Under the pieces are notes generated by a model that did not search any database, was not told where the DNA came from, and was given only the letters and a program-made list of their open reading frames with translations. A DNA stretch of 64,000 nucleotides. It comes from Halobacillus_B sp963739045 (lineage in GTDB: Bacteria; Bacillota; Bacilli; Bacillales; Halobacillaceae). The position numbers were made by a program, and so were the translations under genes. Positions 16,910-25,298 of the stretch are shown here, piece by piece (within the stretch, counting starts at the first letter, position 1; each line of letters starts with the position of its first letter). The stretch covers positions 62,001 through 126,000 of the forward strand of contig CAVTYY010000001.1 in NCBI GenBank assembly GCA_963739045.1, in the 5' to 3' direction.

Positions 16910-18421
16910 ATGAGATTTTCAGCGCGTTGGTACAGCGCTGTCTTTGTCATGTTTTTAATTTGCTTTGGATTTAATGTCAGCAATGCTCAAGCTTTTCAGA
17001 TGGATCGGTTTAATGGCGATAACCGTTATGAAACCGCAGTAAAGATTTCCCAGCACGATTGGAGCAATGGTGCAGATGCCGTGGTACTTACGCGGGGAGA
17101 TGAGTTTCCTGATGCTTTAGCCGGTGCGCCTTTTGCCTACTCCAAGAACGGACCCTTATTATTAACGGATAAAGATCACTTAACTCCTGTAACTAAAAGG
17201 GAAATAAGCCGCTTAAACCCATCCAAAATATACATCCTGGGAGGTCCCGGAGCCGTTTCTAAATCCATACAATCAGAATTGAACAACTCCTATGATGCAA
17301 CTGTTAAAAGAATTGCAGGTAGCAACCGCTATGTTACAGCTGCAAGGATAGCGGATCATATGTCTTCAGATCGGGCTTTCGTAGTGAACGGTTCAAGATT
17401 TCCCGACGCTATGACTGCCGCTCCATATGCAGCGAGACACGGATCACCCATTTTATTAACAAAAGAAAACCACCTTCCACTGATTACAAGAGGAGCACTA
17501 AAAGGGATTCAATCCACCTTTATTGTAGGTGGAAGCGGTGTGGTGAGTCATTCTATTGTCACTCAACTGCCAAATCCTACACGGTTTTCAGGTAATACTC
17601 GATTTAAAACCTCTGCGGATGTCGCCGAACGGCTTCCTATGGGAGACCCGGATCATGCCTTTGTAGTGACTGGAGATGAATTTGCTGACGGAATTGCAGG
17701 TGCCGTGTCTGCAGCCAAATCCAATGATCAAATATTACTCGTGGAGGAAAACTATGTCCCGAATGCAATAAAAATTGCTATTCATCGTCGCGGGTTGAAA
17801 AGTTTCACAGTATTTGGGGGATATAATGCTGTTGACCAATACGTAGATACGGAACTTTCTTTACCCATACAACTGCTGCTAGTCAATAAACATAGAGGAA
17901 TTCCTTCTGACTATAAAGCAGATCATCTCGTAAAGCCTAATGTCAGATTCCCGTTTAGTGGCGATATTCCGAAGCGATATATGAGTAGTATGGCCGCGGG
18001 TCACTTAGAGAATATGTTTGATGCTGCTTGGGATCAAGGTGTAGAACTATATGCCGTTTCTGGATACCGTTCTTACAACCGCCAAAAGGAAATTCATGAG
18101 AGGATCACAAGAAACCAGGGAGCCGCCTACGCTGATCGAGTGAGCGCAGAGCCAGGTCACAGCGAACACCAGACAGGTCTTACTATGGATGTGTCGAGTC
18201 CTGCCGTGAGTTACCAACTTGTTGAAAGTTTTGCTAATACAGAAGAAGGCCAGTGGTTAAAATCTCATGCTTCCGATTACGGGTTCATTGTACGCTACCC
18301 TGAGGGTCGAGAAGACGATACAGGTTATAAATATGAACCATGGCACCTTCGTTATGTAGGTAAATCGATCGCCCAGTATATGGATCGAACCAATAAAATT
18401 CTCGAAGACTATTTAAGGTAA
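16910..18421 (+). CDS. Cell-wall-binding D-alanyl-D-alanine carboxypeptidase (CWB2 x3 plus VanY)
   Basis: A 503-residue secreted protein. A signal peptide ends near residue 28 (NAQAF). Three cell-wall-binding-2 repeats follow (about 30-310), each starting R-x-x-G-N/D-x-R-Y/F-x-T and containing a GDEFPDAL-type motif and ILGG/VGG. The C-terminal VanY domain (about 335-490) has SGYRSYNRQ, GHSEHQTGLTMDV (zinc ligands H and D) and EPWHLRYVG (catalytic E and third ligand H). It trims the terminal D-Ala of peptidoglycan stem peptides at the cell surface. AAGGAGG precedes the ATG. It has its own terminator. Confidence 0.92.
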   Translation: MRFSARWYSAVFVMFLICFGFNVSNAQAFQMDRFNGDNRYETAVKISQHDWSNGADAVVLTRGDEFPDALAGAPFAYSKNGPLLLTDKDHLTPVTKREISRLNPSKIYILGGPGAVSKSIQSELNNSYDATVKRIAGSNRYVTAARIADHMSSDRAFVVNGSRFPDAMTAAPYAARHGSPILLTKENHLPLITRGALKGIQSTFIVGGSGVVSHSIVTQLPNPTRFSGNTRFKTSADVAERLPMGDPDHAFVVTGDEFADGIAGAVSAAKSNDQILLVEENYVPNAIKIAIHRRGLKSFTVFGGYNAVDQYVDTELSLPIQLLLVNKHRGIPSDYKADHLVKPNVRFPFSGDIPKRYMSSMAAGHLENMFDAAWDQGVELYAVSGYRSYNRQKEIHERITRNQGAAYADRVSAEPGHSEHQTGLTMDVSSPAVSYQLVESFANTEEGQWLKSHASDYGFIVRYPEGREDDTGYKYEPWHLRYVGKSIAQYMDRTNKILEDYLR

Positions 18422-18428
18422 GATCATA

Positions 18429-18465
18429 GAAAATCCCCCGTCTGTCTATGTGCCGGAGGATTTTC
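18429..18465 (+). terminator. Terminator of the CWB2-VanY gene
   Basis: GAAAATCC-CCG with CCGG-GGATTTTC stem and a T-stretch within the 3' arm. Confidence 0.75.
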
Positions 18466-18508
18466 ATATCCTAGTTTTACAGCTTTAGCAGCTATAAAAC
18501 TAGGATAT
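18466..18508. repeat. 14-bp inverted repeat
   Basis: ATATCCTAGTTTTA and TAAAACTAGGATAT are perfect arms around a 14-nt loop. It sits between two terminators and belongs to neither gene. Confidence 0.6.
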
Positions 18509-18568
18509 ACTAATCGCAGTTGCAAAATTGTTCCACGTGAATCATTATTCGACAACTTAAATTTTTAC

Positions 18569-18600
18569 AAGCTGCAGACAAAATAGTCAGCAGCTTTTTT
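18569..18600 (+). terminator. Second terminator in the same spacer
   Basis: AAGCTGC/GCAGCTT followed by seven T. With the 18466-18508 hairpin it could mark the end of a short unrecognised transcript. Confidence 0.6.
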
Positions 18601-18674
18601 TGTTTATTTCCTGGGAAATAGATCCTTTATTGTCGATCCTAGCAACCGGTTATTTCCACAAGCTAACTCATTAA

Positions 18675-18950
18675 TTATATGGGTTCATATCGAAATACAT
18701 AGGGCTGAATAAAATAATAGCAAATAAAGAGCCAAGCGTTTGCCATGATAAAAGTTAGAAATGTATAAGAACCGGATAAAAACCATACGTAAGGAAGTAA
18801 GAAAATGAGGGCAAAGAGGATTGTTGAAAGTCTTGAAGGCTGCAATAAGCAATGACAGCGGGGACAGCGAATCATTTTAGCGGTTTTATTCCCTTTAAGG
18901 ATAGATGAATCAAGCTCGCCGCTGCATCTTTCACAGTATTGCCTGCCCAT
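18675..18950 (-). CDS. Zinc-ribbon membrane protein, CXXC-20-CXXC type
   Basis: 91 residues. Two CxxC knuckles (CERC at 6-9 and CPRC at 29-32) are spaced about 20 residues apart, followed by two transmembrane helices (about 43-60 and 66-83). The layout resembles the TIGR04104 family of Bacillaceae. Function is unknown. A basic segment links ribbon and membrane. Confidence 0.65.
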   Translation of the reverse strand: MGRQYCERCSGELDSSILKGNKTAKMIRCPRCHCLLQPSRLSTILFALIFLLPYVWFLSGSYTFLTFIMANAWLFICYYFIQPYVFRYEPI

Positions 18951-19072
18951 GATTCTTCACTCCGTTCCTATGAGAACTTATTGAATGCATCTTGTGTATC
19001 TGTTTATTCTATTCGTCACAGGCCGGCAAGTTTCAACACAAGAGGAAAGTTTATTTTGGGTTGGGGGATTAT

Positions 19073-19318
19073 TTAGCCTTTTGGTTCTTGGCTATTTTTT
19101 GCTTTCATCGATCCGCACAAATAGGAATAACAATTTTCAATTGTATCCACACAGTCATGAACCTCGGCCGTTTCAATTTCATAGAGCCCGAAATTATTTT
19201 TTAAGACCTTGTACTCTCCGATTTGAATGCTTTCCTCTCCGCGATCAAGTTTATTAAGTTCTTTATAAACGGGATCAGAATCTGCCCCGAAGAAATCAAA
19301 CATGCTCGATTGTTCCAT
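19073..19318 (-). CDS. Hypothetical small acidic protein, 81 residues
   Basis: The ATG is preceded by AAAGGAG at 7 nt, which favours this frame over the hydrophobic frame on the opposite strand, where no ribosome site is seen. The product is acidic in its first half, has no membrane segment, and contains two cysteines (HDCVD and ENCYSYLCG region). I recognise no family. Confidence 0.55.
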   Translation of the reverse strand: MEQSSMFDFFGADSDPVYKELNKLDRGEESIQIGEYKVLKNNFGLYEIETAEVHDCVDTIENCYSYLCGSMKAKNSQEPKG

Positions 19319-19436
19319 TAGTCTGCTCCTTTGTCACTTATTCCTTTTTAAGCTTTCGACATGCATCCAGCAATTCCCTTTCCGTTTTGAATTTAAGTAC
19401 TGTTCATCATTTCAATAAATCGTTAATAAAATACTC

Positions 19437-19458
19437 CCCCCGGATGTGATCCGGAGGG
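19437..19458 (-). terminator. Terminator after the ABC permease remnant
   Basis: CCCCCGGAT/ATCCGGAGGG stem; minus-strand transcription then meets a T-rich stretch. Confidence 0.7.
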
Positions 19459-19468
19459 AAAAAAGCGG

Positions 19469-20203
19469 CTAACCTTTTACAGAACCTGCTAATAATCCTC
19501 GCACAAAGAACTTTCCAAGCAGCACATAAACAATTAATGTAGGTAAAGCAGCGAGTAAGGCACCTGCTATTTGCACATTCCACTCCACCACTTGACTGCC
19601 AGCAGGGTTCTGTAAAGCGACCATAACCGGCTGCTGATCGGATTGGGTTAAGGAAACCGCAAACAAAAACTCGTTCCAAATGTTAGTGAACTGCCAAATC
19701 GCAACTACAATAAAACCAGTTAAAGATAAAGGAACCATTATCTTTCCATAAATCTTATTAAAATTCGCTCCATCTATTTTAGCTGATTCAATCATTGGAT
19801 CAGGAATACTTGCATAGAAATTCCGGAACATTAGCGTAGTTATAGGAAGCCCATATACGACATGAGTAAAAATTAATCCGGGAATTGTATTATAAAGACC
19901 GAGATCACGTAAGAAAACAATCAATGGAATCAGTATACTTTGATAAGGAATAAACATTCCGAACAAAATAGCGGTAAACACGATCTCTGACCCTTTGAAT
20001 TTCCATTTCGCCAGTACGTACCCATTCAGTGAACCTAGCAGGGCAGACAATATAGTTGCTGGTATCACTAGATAGAAGGAATTCATAAAGTTAGGTGCAA
20101 GTTTAGAAAAAGCAGTCGAGTAGCTGCTAAAGTCAAAACTGGTCGGCAGCTGCCACATTGTATCTAAAGAGACTTGATCAAAAGGCTTATATGAAAGTAA
20201 AAA
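19469..20203 (-). pseudogene. 5'-truncated carbohydrate ABC transporter permease (MalG type)
   Basis: The frame encodes a MalG-type permease with the EAA motif (ESAKIDGANFNKIYGKIMVPLS) and an intact C-terminus (FFVRGLLAGSVKG). Usual length is about 275-300 residues. Here the first membrane helix and the start are missing. Homology-like sequence (LLSYKPFDQVSLDTMW) continues upstream of the first ATG at 20158 to about 20203, where it runs directly into the T-run of the terminator of the next gene and then a TGA. No ribosome site precedes the ATG. No binding protein, partner permease or ATPase is nearby. I read this as the remnant of a sugar ABC operon left by a deletion. Confidence 0.8.
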
Positions 20204-20224
20204 AAAGAGAGGTCTTCACCTCTC
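20199..20224 (-). terminator. Terminator of the 217-residue hypothetical gene
   Basis: GAGAGGT/ACCTCTC stem with 4-nt loop and eight T on the minus strand. The last T residues coincide with the break point of the truncated permease. Confidence 0.9.
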
Positions 20225-20241
20225 GTCCATCATGCCGGTTA

Positions 20242-20895
20242 TTATAAATCTTTATACCACTTTTCTACCACTTCACCGATCGCACCCATCGTTTGGTTCT
20301 TGAAATGATCTGATACCGTTTCCCCTGATGGATTAGCATAATAATAAGCCTGGTACTCTTGATGGAAATAGTATCCTAAACTGCTGAGCCTTTCTTTGAG
20401 TGGTTCAGGTATATGATTCTTTCCTGTCCGTTCTTTAAAATAATCAGTTGGATAAATCTTGACCTCCACATCGCCCAGTCCCGTATTGACGATGATCAGA
20501 TGATCGTCTTTGCGAGTCATCCACTTGCCTTTGGAAAATAAAGAAACTCTTATCTTGTTTAGTGAAGAAAGTCCTTCTAAGTTGATGCCATAGATTTGAT
20601 TGATTATATGAAGCACGTCCTTAGAAGTCACCTCAGACCCCAAATACTCCAAATAAAAATCCATGGCCTCGACCTTGGGAAGGCACATAATCCAGCGATC
20701 CGTTTCGGGAGATGCATCCTTATGTAAAATTTCTCGTATTCCCCGCATAATCTCAGGGGAATAAACGTGCGCTCGTTTCCCTTCCCCTTTATCTGAAACA
20801 GCTTTCAAATCAATATTGAATACCTCATCCACAGCTTTTCGTATCACAGATCCATTCATACTATTCCCGTAAGATTCCAGGACTTTATCGATCAT
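20242..20895 (-). CDS. Hypothetical protein, 217 residues
   Basis: A soluble protein without signal peptide or membrane segment. It begins MIDKVLESYGNSMNG and has mixed helical/strand character with a Lys-rich middle and an aromatic stretch (GYYFHQEYQAYYYANP). I do not recognise it. It has a strong terminator and a long AT-rich upstream region (20896-21080). Confidence 0.6.
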   Translation of the reverse strand: MIDKVLESYGNSMNGSVIRKAVDEVFNIDLKAVSDKGEGKRAHVYSPEIMRGIREILHKDASPETDRWIMCLPKVEAMDFYLEYLGSEVTSKDVLHIINQIYGINLEGLSSLNKIRVSLFSKGKWMTRKDDHLIIVNTGLGDVEVKIYPTDYFKERTGKNHIPEPLKERLSSLGYYFHQEYQAYYYANPSGETVSDHFKNQTMGAIGEVVEKWYKDL

Positions 20896-21140
20896 TCCCT
20901 ATGTTCCTCCTATGAATTAATTTCACGTTATGTTACCGTACATGAAGGTTCCATCTTTTCACATCATACCATAAATATTTAGTAATTTTTTGTTTTTTCA
21001 ATAAACTTGAAATTAATTATGAATATTTTGTAAAACCTCTTCTATAATTCGTGGTTTTTCTGTAAAATATTCTCATACTAAATTAAATGAGACGAGTTAA
21101 GATAGTAGAATATAGAAGGTTCAGTCCAGGAGGAACACGC

Positions 21141-22004
21141 ATGAATCACACACACTCAAGAACGCAGAAAAAAGCGTTCTTCTATACAATTGCCTTATTA
21201 ATTATGGGGACCAGCCTGTTTTTTCTTTCAACAAGGTCCATTAGCTCTGAAGATAACAAGGAACTGATTCCCACTCTGTTCATACACGGATATAAAGGCG
21301 GACCACGAACATTTGGTCCGATGATGGAACGATTTGAAAATCGGGAAATTGGCCAGCAGCGTATGGTGGCAGTAGTTAGTGCACATGGACGAGTGACGAT
21401 CAAGGGTGGTATTCCCCATAAGATGAATCCATTTATTCAAGTCCTTTTCGAAGATGACCGTGCAAGCGTTGCCGACCAGACGTATTGGCTGAAAAAAGTG
21501 CTTTATCAGCTGCATGAAAAAAGAGGGATAGACCAAGTGAATTTAGTTGCTCATTCCATGGGCGGTCTTGCCTCCACTAACTTCCTGCTGAATAACAGCG
21601 AATTGAGCGATCACTATCCTCAAATTAACAAATTAGCAGTAATCGCCACTCCGTTTCGCGGGATCCAGAAGGAAGACTACTTTAAACACAATTCCGGAGA
21701 TGCCCTGCCTGATTTGAAACCAGGAGCAGAAGTTTTAACTCAAATGAAACAGCAGAGGAAACAATTTGACCCTCATACTAAAGTGCTCGCCATCGCCGGT
21801 GTCATGAATGAAGATGAAAATCATGCGTACTCGGATGGTCTGGTGACCGTATCGAGTGCTCTTGGCATTCGAGATATTGTGTCCAAAGAAAATTATAAAG
21901 AAGCCGTAATTTATGATGAATATGCGACTCACAGTGGTTTACATGAATCGAAAAAAGTAGATGCTCTGCTTGCCGAATTTCTCTGGGACATCCAAAGCAA
22001 TTAA
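21141..22004 (+). CDS. Exported alpha/beta hydrolase, DUF915 family
   Basis: 287 residues. An N-terminal hydrophobic segment (12-30) is a signal peptide or anchor. The hydrolase has FIHGYKGGPRTFGPM (oxyanion region), nucleophile S139 in AHSMGG, and a C-terminal histidine in the ATHSGLHE region; these features fit DUF915 serine hydrolases found in Firmicutes. Natural substrates are unknown, and surface lipids or esters are likely. The start at 21141 follows CCAGGAGG; the longer frame from 21087 has no such site. Confidence 0.85.
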   Translation: MNHTHSRTQKKAFFYTIALLIMGTSLFFLSTRSISSEDNKELIPTLFIHGYKGGPRTFGPMMERFENREIGQQRMVAVVSAHGRVTIKGGIPHKMNPFIQVLFEDDRASVADQTYWLKKVLYQLHEKRGIDQVNLVAHSMGGLASTNFLLNNSELSDHYPQINKLAVIATPFRGIQKEDYFKHNSGDALPDLKPGAEVLTQMKQQRKQFDPHTKVLAIAGVMNEDENHAYSDGLVTVSSALGIRDIVSKENYKEAVIYDEYATHSGLHESKKVDALLAEFLWDIQSN

Positions 22005-22014
22005 ATGTTCATGA

Positions 22015-22049
22015 AAAAAAGACAGATCCATCGAGGATCTGTCTTTTTT
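22015..22049. terminator. Bidirectional terminator
   Basis: AAAAAAGACAGATCC/GGATCTGTCTTTTTT, a perfect 15-bp stem with 5-nt loop between convergent genes. Confidence 0.92.
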
Positions 22050-22056
22050 CTTGGAT

Positions 22057-23298
22057 TTAACTTGCGGCAGTTGCCGATTTCTTAGCTTCATCGTGTTTCC
22101 GTTCAGATTCTCCGACAACGACCGCACAGGCAGCATCTCCTGTAATGTTTACGGCAGTACGTGTCATATCAAGCAATCGGTCAATCCCGATAATTAGAGC
22201 AATCCCTTCGACAGGCAGCGCGACCTGATTAAGTACCATAGCAAGCATAATCAATCCAACTCCAGGAACTCCGGCTGTCCCAATACTAGCAAGAACGGCG
22301 GTTAAGACGACCATAATCAGCTGGGTGAAAGATAAATCCGTATTGTACACTTGAGCGATAAAGATCGTCGCTACCCCTTGCATGATTGCCGTCCCATCCA
22401 TATTAATCGTAGCCCCAAGCGGCTGTACAAAGCTGCTCACAGGTTTCGGCACCCCTAAGTTCTCCTGAGCAGTCTTCATGGAAATCGGCAGTGTGGAACT
22501 ACTGCTAGACGTACTAAAGGCAACGGTCATTGCCGGGAAAAACCCTTTAAAGAACTTTATCGGGCTCATCTTGCCTAAGAATTTCACTGCGGCTCCATAA
22601 GTAACGGCACCATGAAGGAGCAGTGTAACAATAACGATAAGCATGTAAGAAAACATTGCTTTGACACCCTCGAGTCCCATTTCTCCTACGGCTGAGGCTA
22701 ATAAACCGAAAGCCCCGTAAGGAGCAAAGCGCATAATTAAGTTAACAAGAAACATCATAATATCGTTTCCTTGTTCTATTACCTTTAAAACAGCTTCCGT
22801 CTTTTTCCCGAGCATCGCTAAAGCAAAGCCGATAAAGATGGAAAAAGCAATGATTTGCAGCATATTCCCTTCCGTCATCGCCTGAATCGGGTTCGTAGGA
22901 ATGATGTTTGTAAAGGTTTCCACCACAGTGGGTGCTTCTTCACTTTCATAAGAGGCACCAGATGGATCGATTCCCCCAGCGTCCCCCGGATGGAAAACAT
23001 AAGCCATAGCTAAAGCAATCGAGATAGCTATCGTGGTCGTGGCAAGGAAAAACAGGATCGTTTTTCCGCCTATTCTTCCGAGCTTCTTAGGATCTCCCAG
23101 AGAAGCTGTCCCTAAGGTAATAGAGAAGAATACGATTGGAACAACAAGCATTTTAATTAAATTTAGAAAAATAGTGCCGAGTGGATTAAAGATATAACTG
23201 TTTAAAACATCGAATAAACTTGGTGCTGCTAAATTAAGAATCAGTCCGACTAGTAACCCAAGAGTTAAACCAATAAATATTTTCGTCGTTAATTTCAT
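22057..23298 (-). CDS. Dicarboxylate/amino acid:cation symporter (DAACS, GltT/DctP type)
   Basis: A 413-residue polytopic transporter with the family hallmarks: the serine-rich HP1 loop AFSTSSSSSTLPISM, TM7 motif PLGATINMDGTAIMQGVATIFIAQ, HP2 region ASIGTAGVPGVGLIMLAMVL and TM8 DRLLDMTRTAVNITGD. It imports glutamate/aspartate or C4-dicarboxylates with Na+ or H+. The MTRTAVN motif contains the substrate-binding region but does not fix specificity. GAAGGAGG precedes the ATG and a cre-like palindrome lies 26 bp upstream, so catabolite control is likely. Confidence 0.92.
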   Translation of the reverse strand: MKLTTKIFIGLTLGLLVGLILNLAAPSLFDVLNSYIFNPLGTIFLNLIKMLVVPIVFFSITLGTASLGDPKKLGRIGGKTILFFLATTTIAISIALAMAYVFHPGDAGGIDPSGASYESEEAPTVVETFTNIIPTNPIQAMTEGNMLQIIAFSIFIGFALAMLGKKTEAVLKVIEQGNDIMMFLVNLIMRFAPYGAFGLLASAVGEMGLEGVKAMFSYMLIVIVTLLLHGAVTYGAAVKFLGKMSPIKFFKGFFPAMTVAFSTSSSSSTLPISMKTAQENLGVPKPVSSFVQPLGATINMDGTAIMQGVATIFIAQVYNTDLSFTQLIMVVLTAVLASIGTAGVPGVGLIMLAMVLNQVALPVEGIALIIGIDRLLDMTRTAVNITGDAACAVVVGESERKHDEAKKSATAAS

Positions 23299-23323
23299 GT
23301 AATGCCCTCCTTCTTCAATTTAT

Positions 23324-23337
23324 AGAAAGCGCTTTCC
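23324..23337 (-). promoter_or_regulatory. Candidate cre site upstream of the symporter gene
   Basis: AGAAAGCGCTTTCC contains the palindrome AAAGCGCTTT and matches TGNAARCGNWWWCA at 12 of 14 positions. It lies 26-39 bp upstream of the start codon, a position that would block transcription. Confidence 0.55.
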
Positions 23338-23603
23338 TTACGTTGTGTTCTGTTTTTCGCGATAATCGCCAGAGTTGGTCCCGGTACTGCAAAAAAATGA
23401 TGGAAATTGAGGCTGGGTTTTCTTAAAAGAAAGGTACTTACATAAGGGGCTGGCGGCATGCTTTGCACAAGAAAGCATAAAAACGTGAAATCGCCCACGT
23501 TCCTATTTAAATATGAAAGTAGCAAGAAGTCAATAAGGCAAATGACTATTCTTTTTATTTGAAATAGTAGAACAAATACAGACTCATTCTTTTTGCCTAA
23601 GAC

Positions 23604-23643
23604 AAAAAAACACCTGTACTTATCCAAATCATAAGCACAGGTG
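23604..23643 (-). terminator. Terminator of the methyltransferase gene
   Basis: CACCTGT-TTAT with ATAA-ACAGGTG stem followed on the minus strand by seven T. Confidence 0.88.
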
Positions 23644-23653
23644 AAGGCTTTAT

Positions 23654-24340
23654 TTATTTTATATTTTCAAACATGAATACCCACATAAAGGTAAGGGACT
23701 GCATAAGTTCATCAGGTAATCCCGACAGGTGCTGTTCTTTCACTTCCCTTTTATACACCCCGTGGCCGTCCTTCAGTTTCCATCCCGTTTCACTTGCTAG
23801 CTGCTCCAGTTCCCATGGCATCATCGTATTACATATCACTTCTTTTCCATAGAGCCTTGGGTAACTGTTTAGTCGTGGTTTAGCGGTTGGCCCTAAGATA
23901 CCGATACATAGCTTACCTCCAGGTTTTAATATCCGCTCCATTTCACTTAACCCCACTGCCGGGACTTCTGTCCATTCCAAACAATTAATCGCCATTACTC
24001 CGTCAAAGCTATCCGCCTTAAACGGAAGCTGAGTAATATCGCCTTGGACATATTGAATATTTTCCTTTGAATTTCTCGCTTCCGCCCGTGCAATCATATC
24101 CTGAGAAATATCGACACCTGTTACCTGGTAGCCTTTCTCATGCAGTTTTGTTGATCCATATCCATCTCCACAGCCAAGGTCTGCTATATGACTGGAAGTT
24201 GAAAGATGTTTTTGTAAAAAAGGTATAATGGTTTTCCTGCTTCCTTGTTCCCACATCTGCTGACTATTCTCATTCCAGAATTCTGCTCTGTCGTTCCATT
24301 GTTTCTCTACTTCTTCATGCCAGTTATAGGGTTTATTCAT
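23654..24340 (-). CDS. Class I SAM-dependent methyltransferase
   Basis: 228 residues. Motif I is IADLGCGDGYGS, then GVDISQDM (acidic loop), GDITQLPF and the post-motif LKPGGKLCIGILGP, i.e. a Methyltransf_11 fold that methylates a small molecule. The substrate is unknown. I place the start at 24340 because GGGAGG lies 7 nt upstream; the ATG 21 bp earlier has none. Monocistronic. Confidence 0.85.
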   Translation of the reverse strand: MNKPYNWHEEVEKQWNDRAEFWNENSQQMWEQGSRKTIIPFLQKHLSTSSHIADLGCGDGYGSTKLHEKGYQVTGVDISQDMIARAEARNSKENIQYVQGDITQLPFKADSFDGVMAINCLEWTEVPAVGLSEMERILKPGGKLCIGILGPTAKPRLNSYPRLYGKEVICNTMMPWELEQLASETGWKLKDGHGVYKREVKEQHLSGLPDELMQSLTFMWVFMFENIK

Positions 24341-24499
24341 TGCGCTTCCTCCCGTTGCCATTCAGCGGTTGATTTTGTGCTGTTTTTTCACTAAGAAATC
24401 CCTTATGAAAAGTTTCTTTCCCTTCTATTATTTCATAGAAATTATATAGATAGTATAAATTTCAGTTATGTCTAAAAGTGGTTGGAGGACGGGTAAATG

Positions 24500-24570
24500 A
24501 CTCGGCCTGCTGCATCTCCCAGGAGTCTCGACAATTCCCGGCCCTTCTATCGTAGTTATGCAAAACGGAA
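24500..24570. repeat. Partial copy of the long inverted-repeat element
   Basis: CAGGAGTCTCG, CCCGGCCCTTCTA and a following GTTATGCAAAACGGA stretch match the right half of the complete element at 35061-35234. The left half is missing. Confidence 0.6.
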
Positions 24571-24655
24571 AACACTGAATGAGCTTTCTAACACAGAAAA
24601 GACTGCTCATAAAAGTACTGTAATCGAAATCTTGTAAAATATTTCATCCTACAAT

Positions 24656-24702
24656 AAGGTCTGTTCATCCACACCTTATTCCTAATAAGGCAACGGACCT
24701 TA
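24656..24702. repeat. Termini-only copy of the inverted-repeat element
   Basis: TAAGGTCTGTT and AACGGACCTTA flank only 25 bp. These ends match the ends of the full elements near 35.3 kb. Confidence 0.55.
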
Positions 24703-24862
24703 GTTATCCCGAAACACAGCATAATTATTATTTAATTATCAGCTCGATTAATGGCAAAAAATCTGCCTAACACTTTCCATTTTTACTAACACAAAAAAAG
24801 TTTAAACCCGCACCAGAGAGAACAATCTCTCCCCTTCACCCTCATTCAAAATAAATTAAATG

Positions 24863-24891
24863 TTGCGTAAGTCATCAAACTTCGATATGAT
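24863..24891 (+). promoter_or_regulatory. Sigma-A promoter of the nrd operon
   Basis: TTGCGT, 17 bp, TATGAT. It precedes a ~400-nt leader that contains the cobalamin riboswitch. Confidence 0.7.
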
Positions 24892-24944
24892 AAAAACACA
24901 AGATAAGCTAACATTAAATTAAATATGTACTACATATAGTGTTT

Positions 24945-25105
24945 ACGAATAAAAGATGCCACAAGGCTTAATAGGGAATCCGGTAGAATCCGGAGCTGCC
25001 CCCGCAACTGTAATCGCTCGCGAAATGGATCATCCACTGTGCCCAGACACGGGAAGGACCAAAGTAGAATCGAGCGCCAGCCAGGAGACCTGTCTTTGTT
25101 CGTGA
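24945..25105 (+). promoter_or_regulatory. Cobalamin (B12) riboswitch
   Basis: The conserved core is plain: GGAGCTGCCCCCGCAACTGTAA at 24991-25012 and the B12 box GCCAGGAGACCTG at 25079-25091, with GGGAATCCGG in front. It binds adenosylcobalamin or a relative. The terminator at 25197-25225 lies downstream and before the start codon, so ligand binding should stop transcription of the class I ribonucleotide reductase when B12 is plentiful. That arrangement is known in bacteria that also own a B12-dependent class II enzyme. Confidence 0.95.
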
Positions 25106-25196
25106 AAGTTTCAACTTCTTCGGGGATTGAGAAGATGAAGCGATGGAATAAAGGCAGGTTTCATTTTCTGAAGCTTCTTTATTTCATGGTTTCATC

Positions 25197-25225
25197 CGCT
25201 CAATTTATATTTGAGCGGTTTTTTT
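25197..25225 (+). terminator. Riboswitch-controlled terminator
   Basis: CCGCTCAA/TTGAGCGG stem followed by seven T, about 75 bp before the nrd start codon. It is the likely expression platform. Confidence 0.85.
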
Positions 25226-25298
25226 ATGTTTTATTATTCAGTGCTGACCCGAAAAAGGAAACTCTTCTTTTTCCAAGGCAGCCATGAGGAGTGATTTG

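Noticed and set aside
18985..19257. Hydrophobic plus-strand frame opposite the 81-residue gene
   Set aside because: No ribosome site; the opposite strand frame has AAAGGAG at proper spacing.
23295..23627. 110-codon minus-strand open frame upstream of the symporter
   Set aside because: It spans a terminator, a cre-like site and the symporter ribosome site, and the product looks non-native.
24428..24610. 60-codon minus-strand frame
   Set aside because: It overlaps the partial inverted-repeat element and has no ribosome site.
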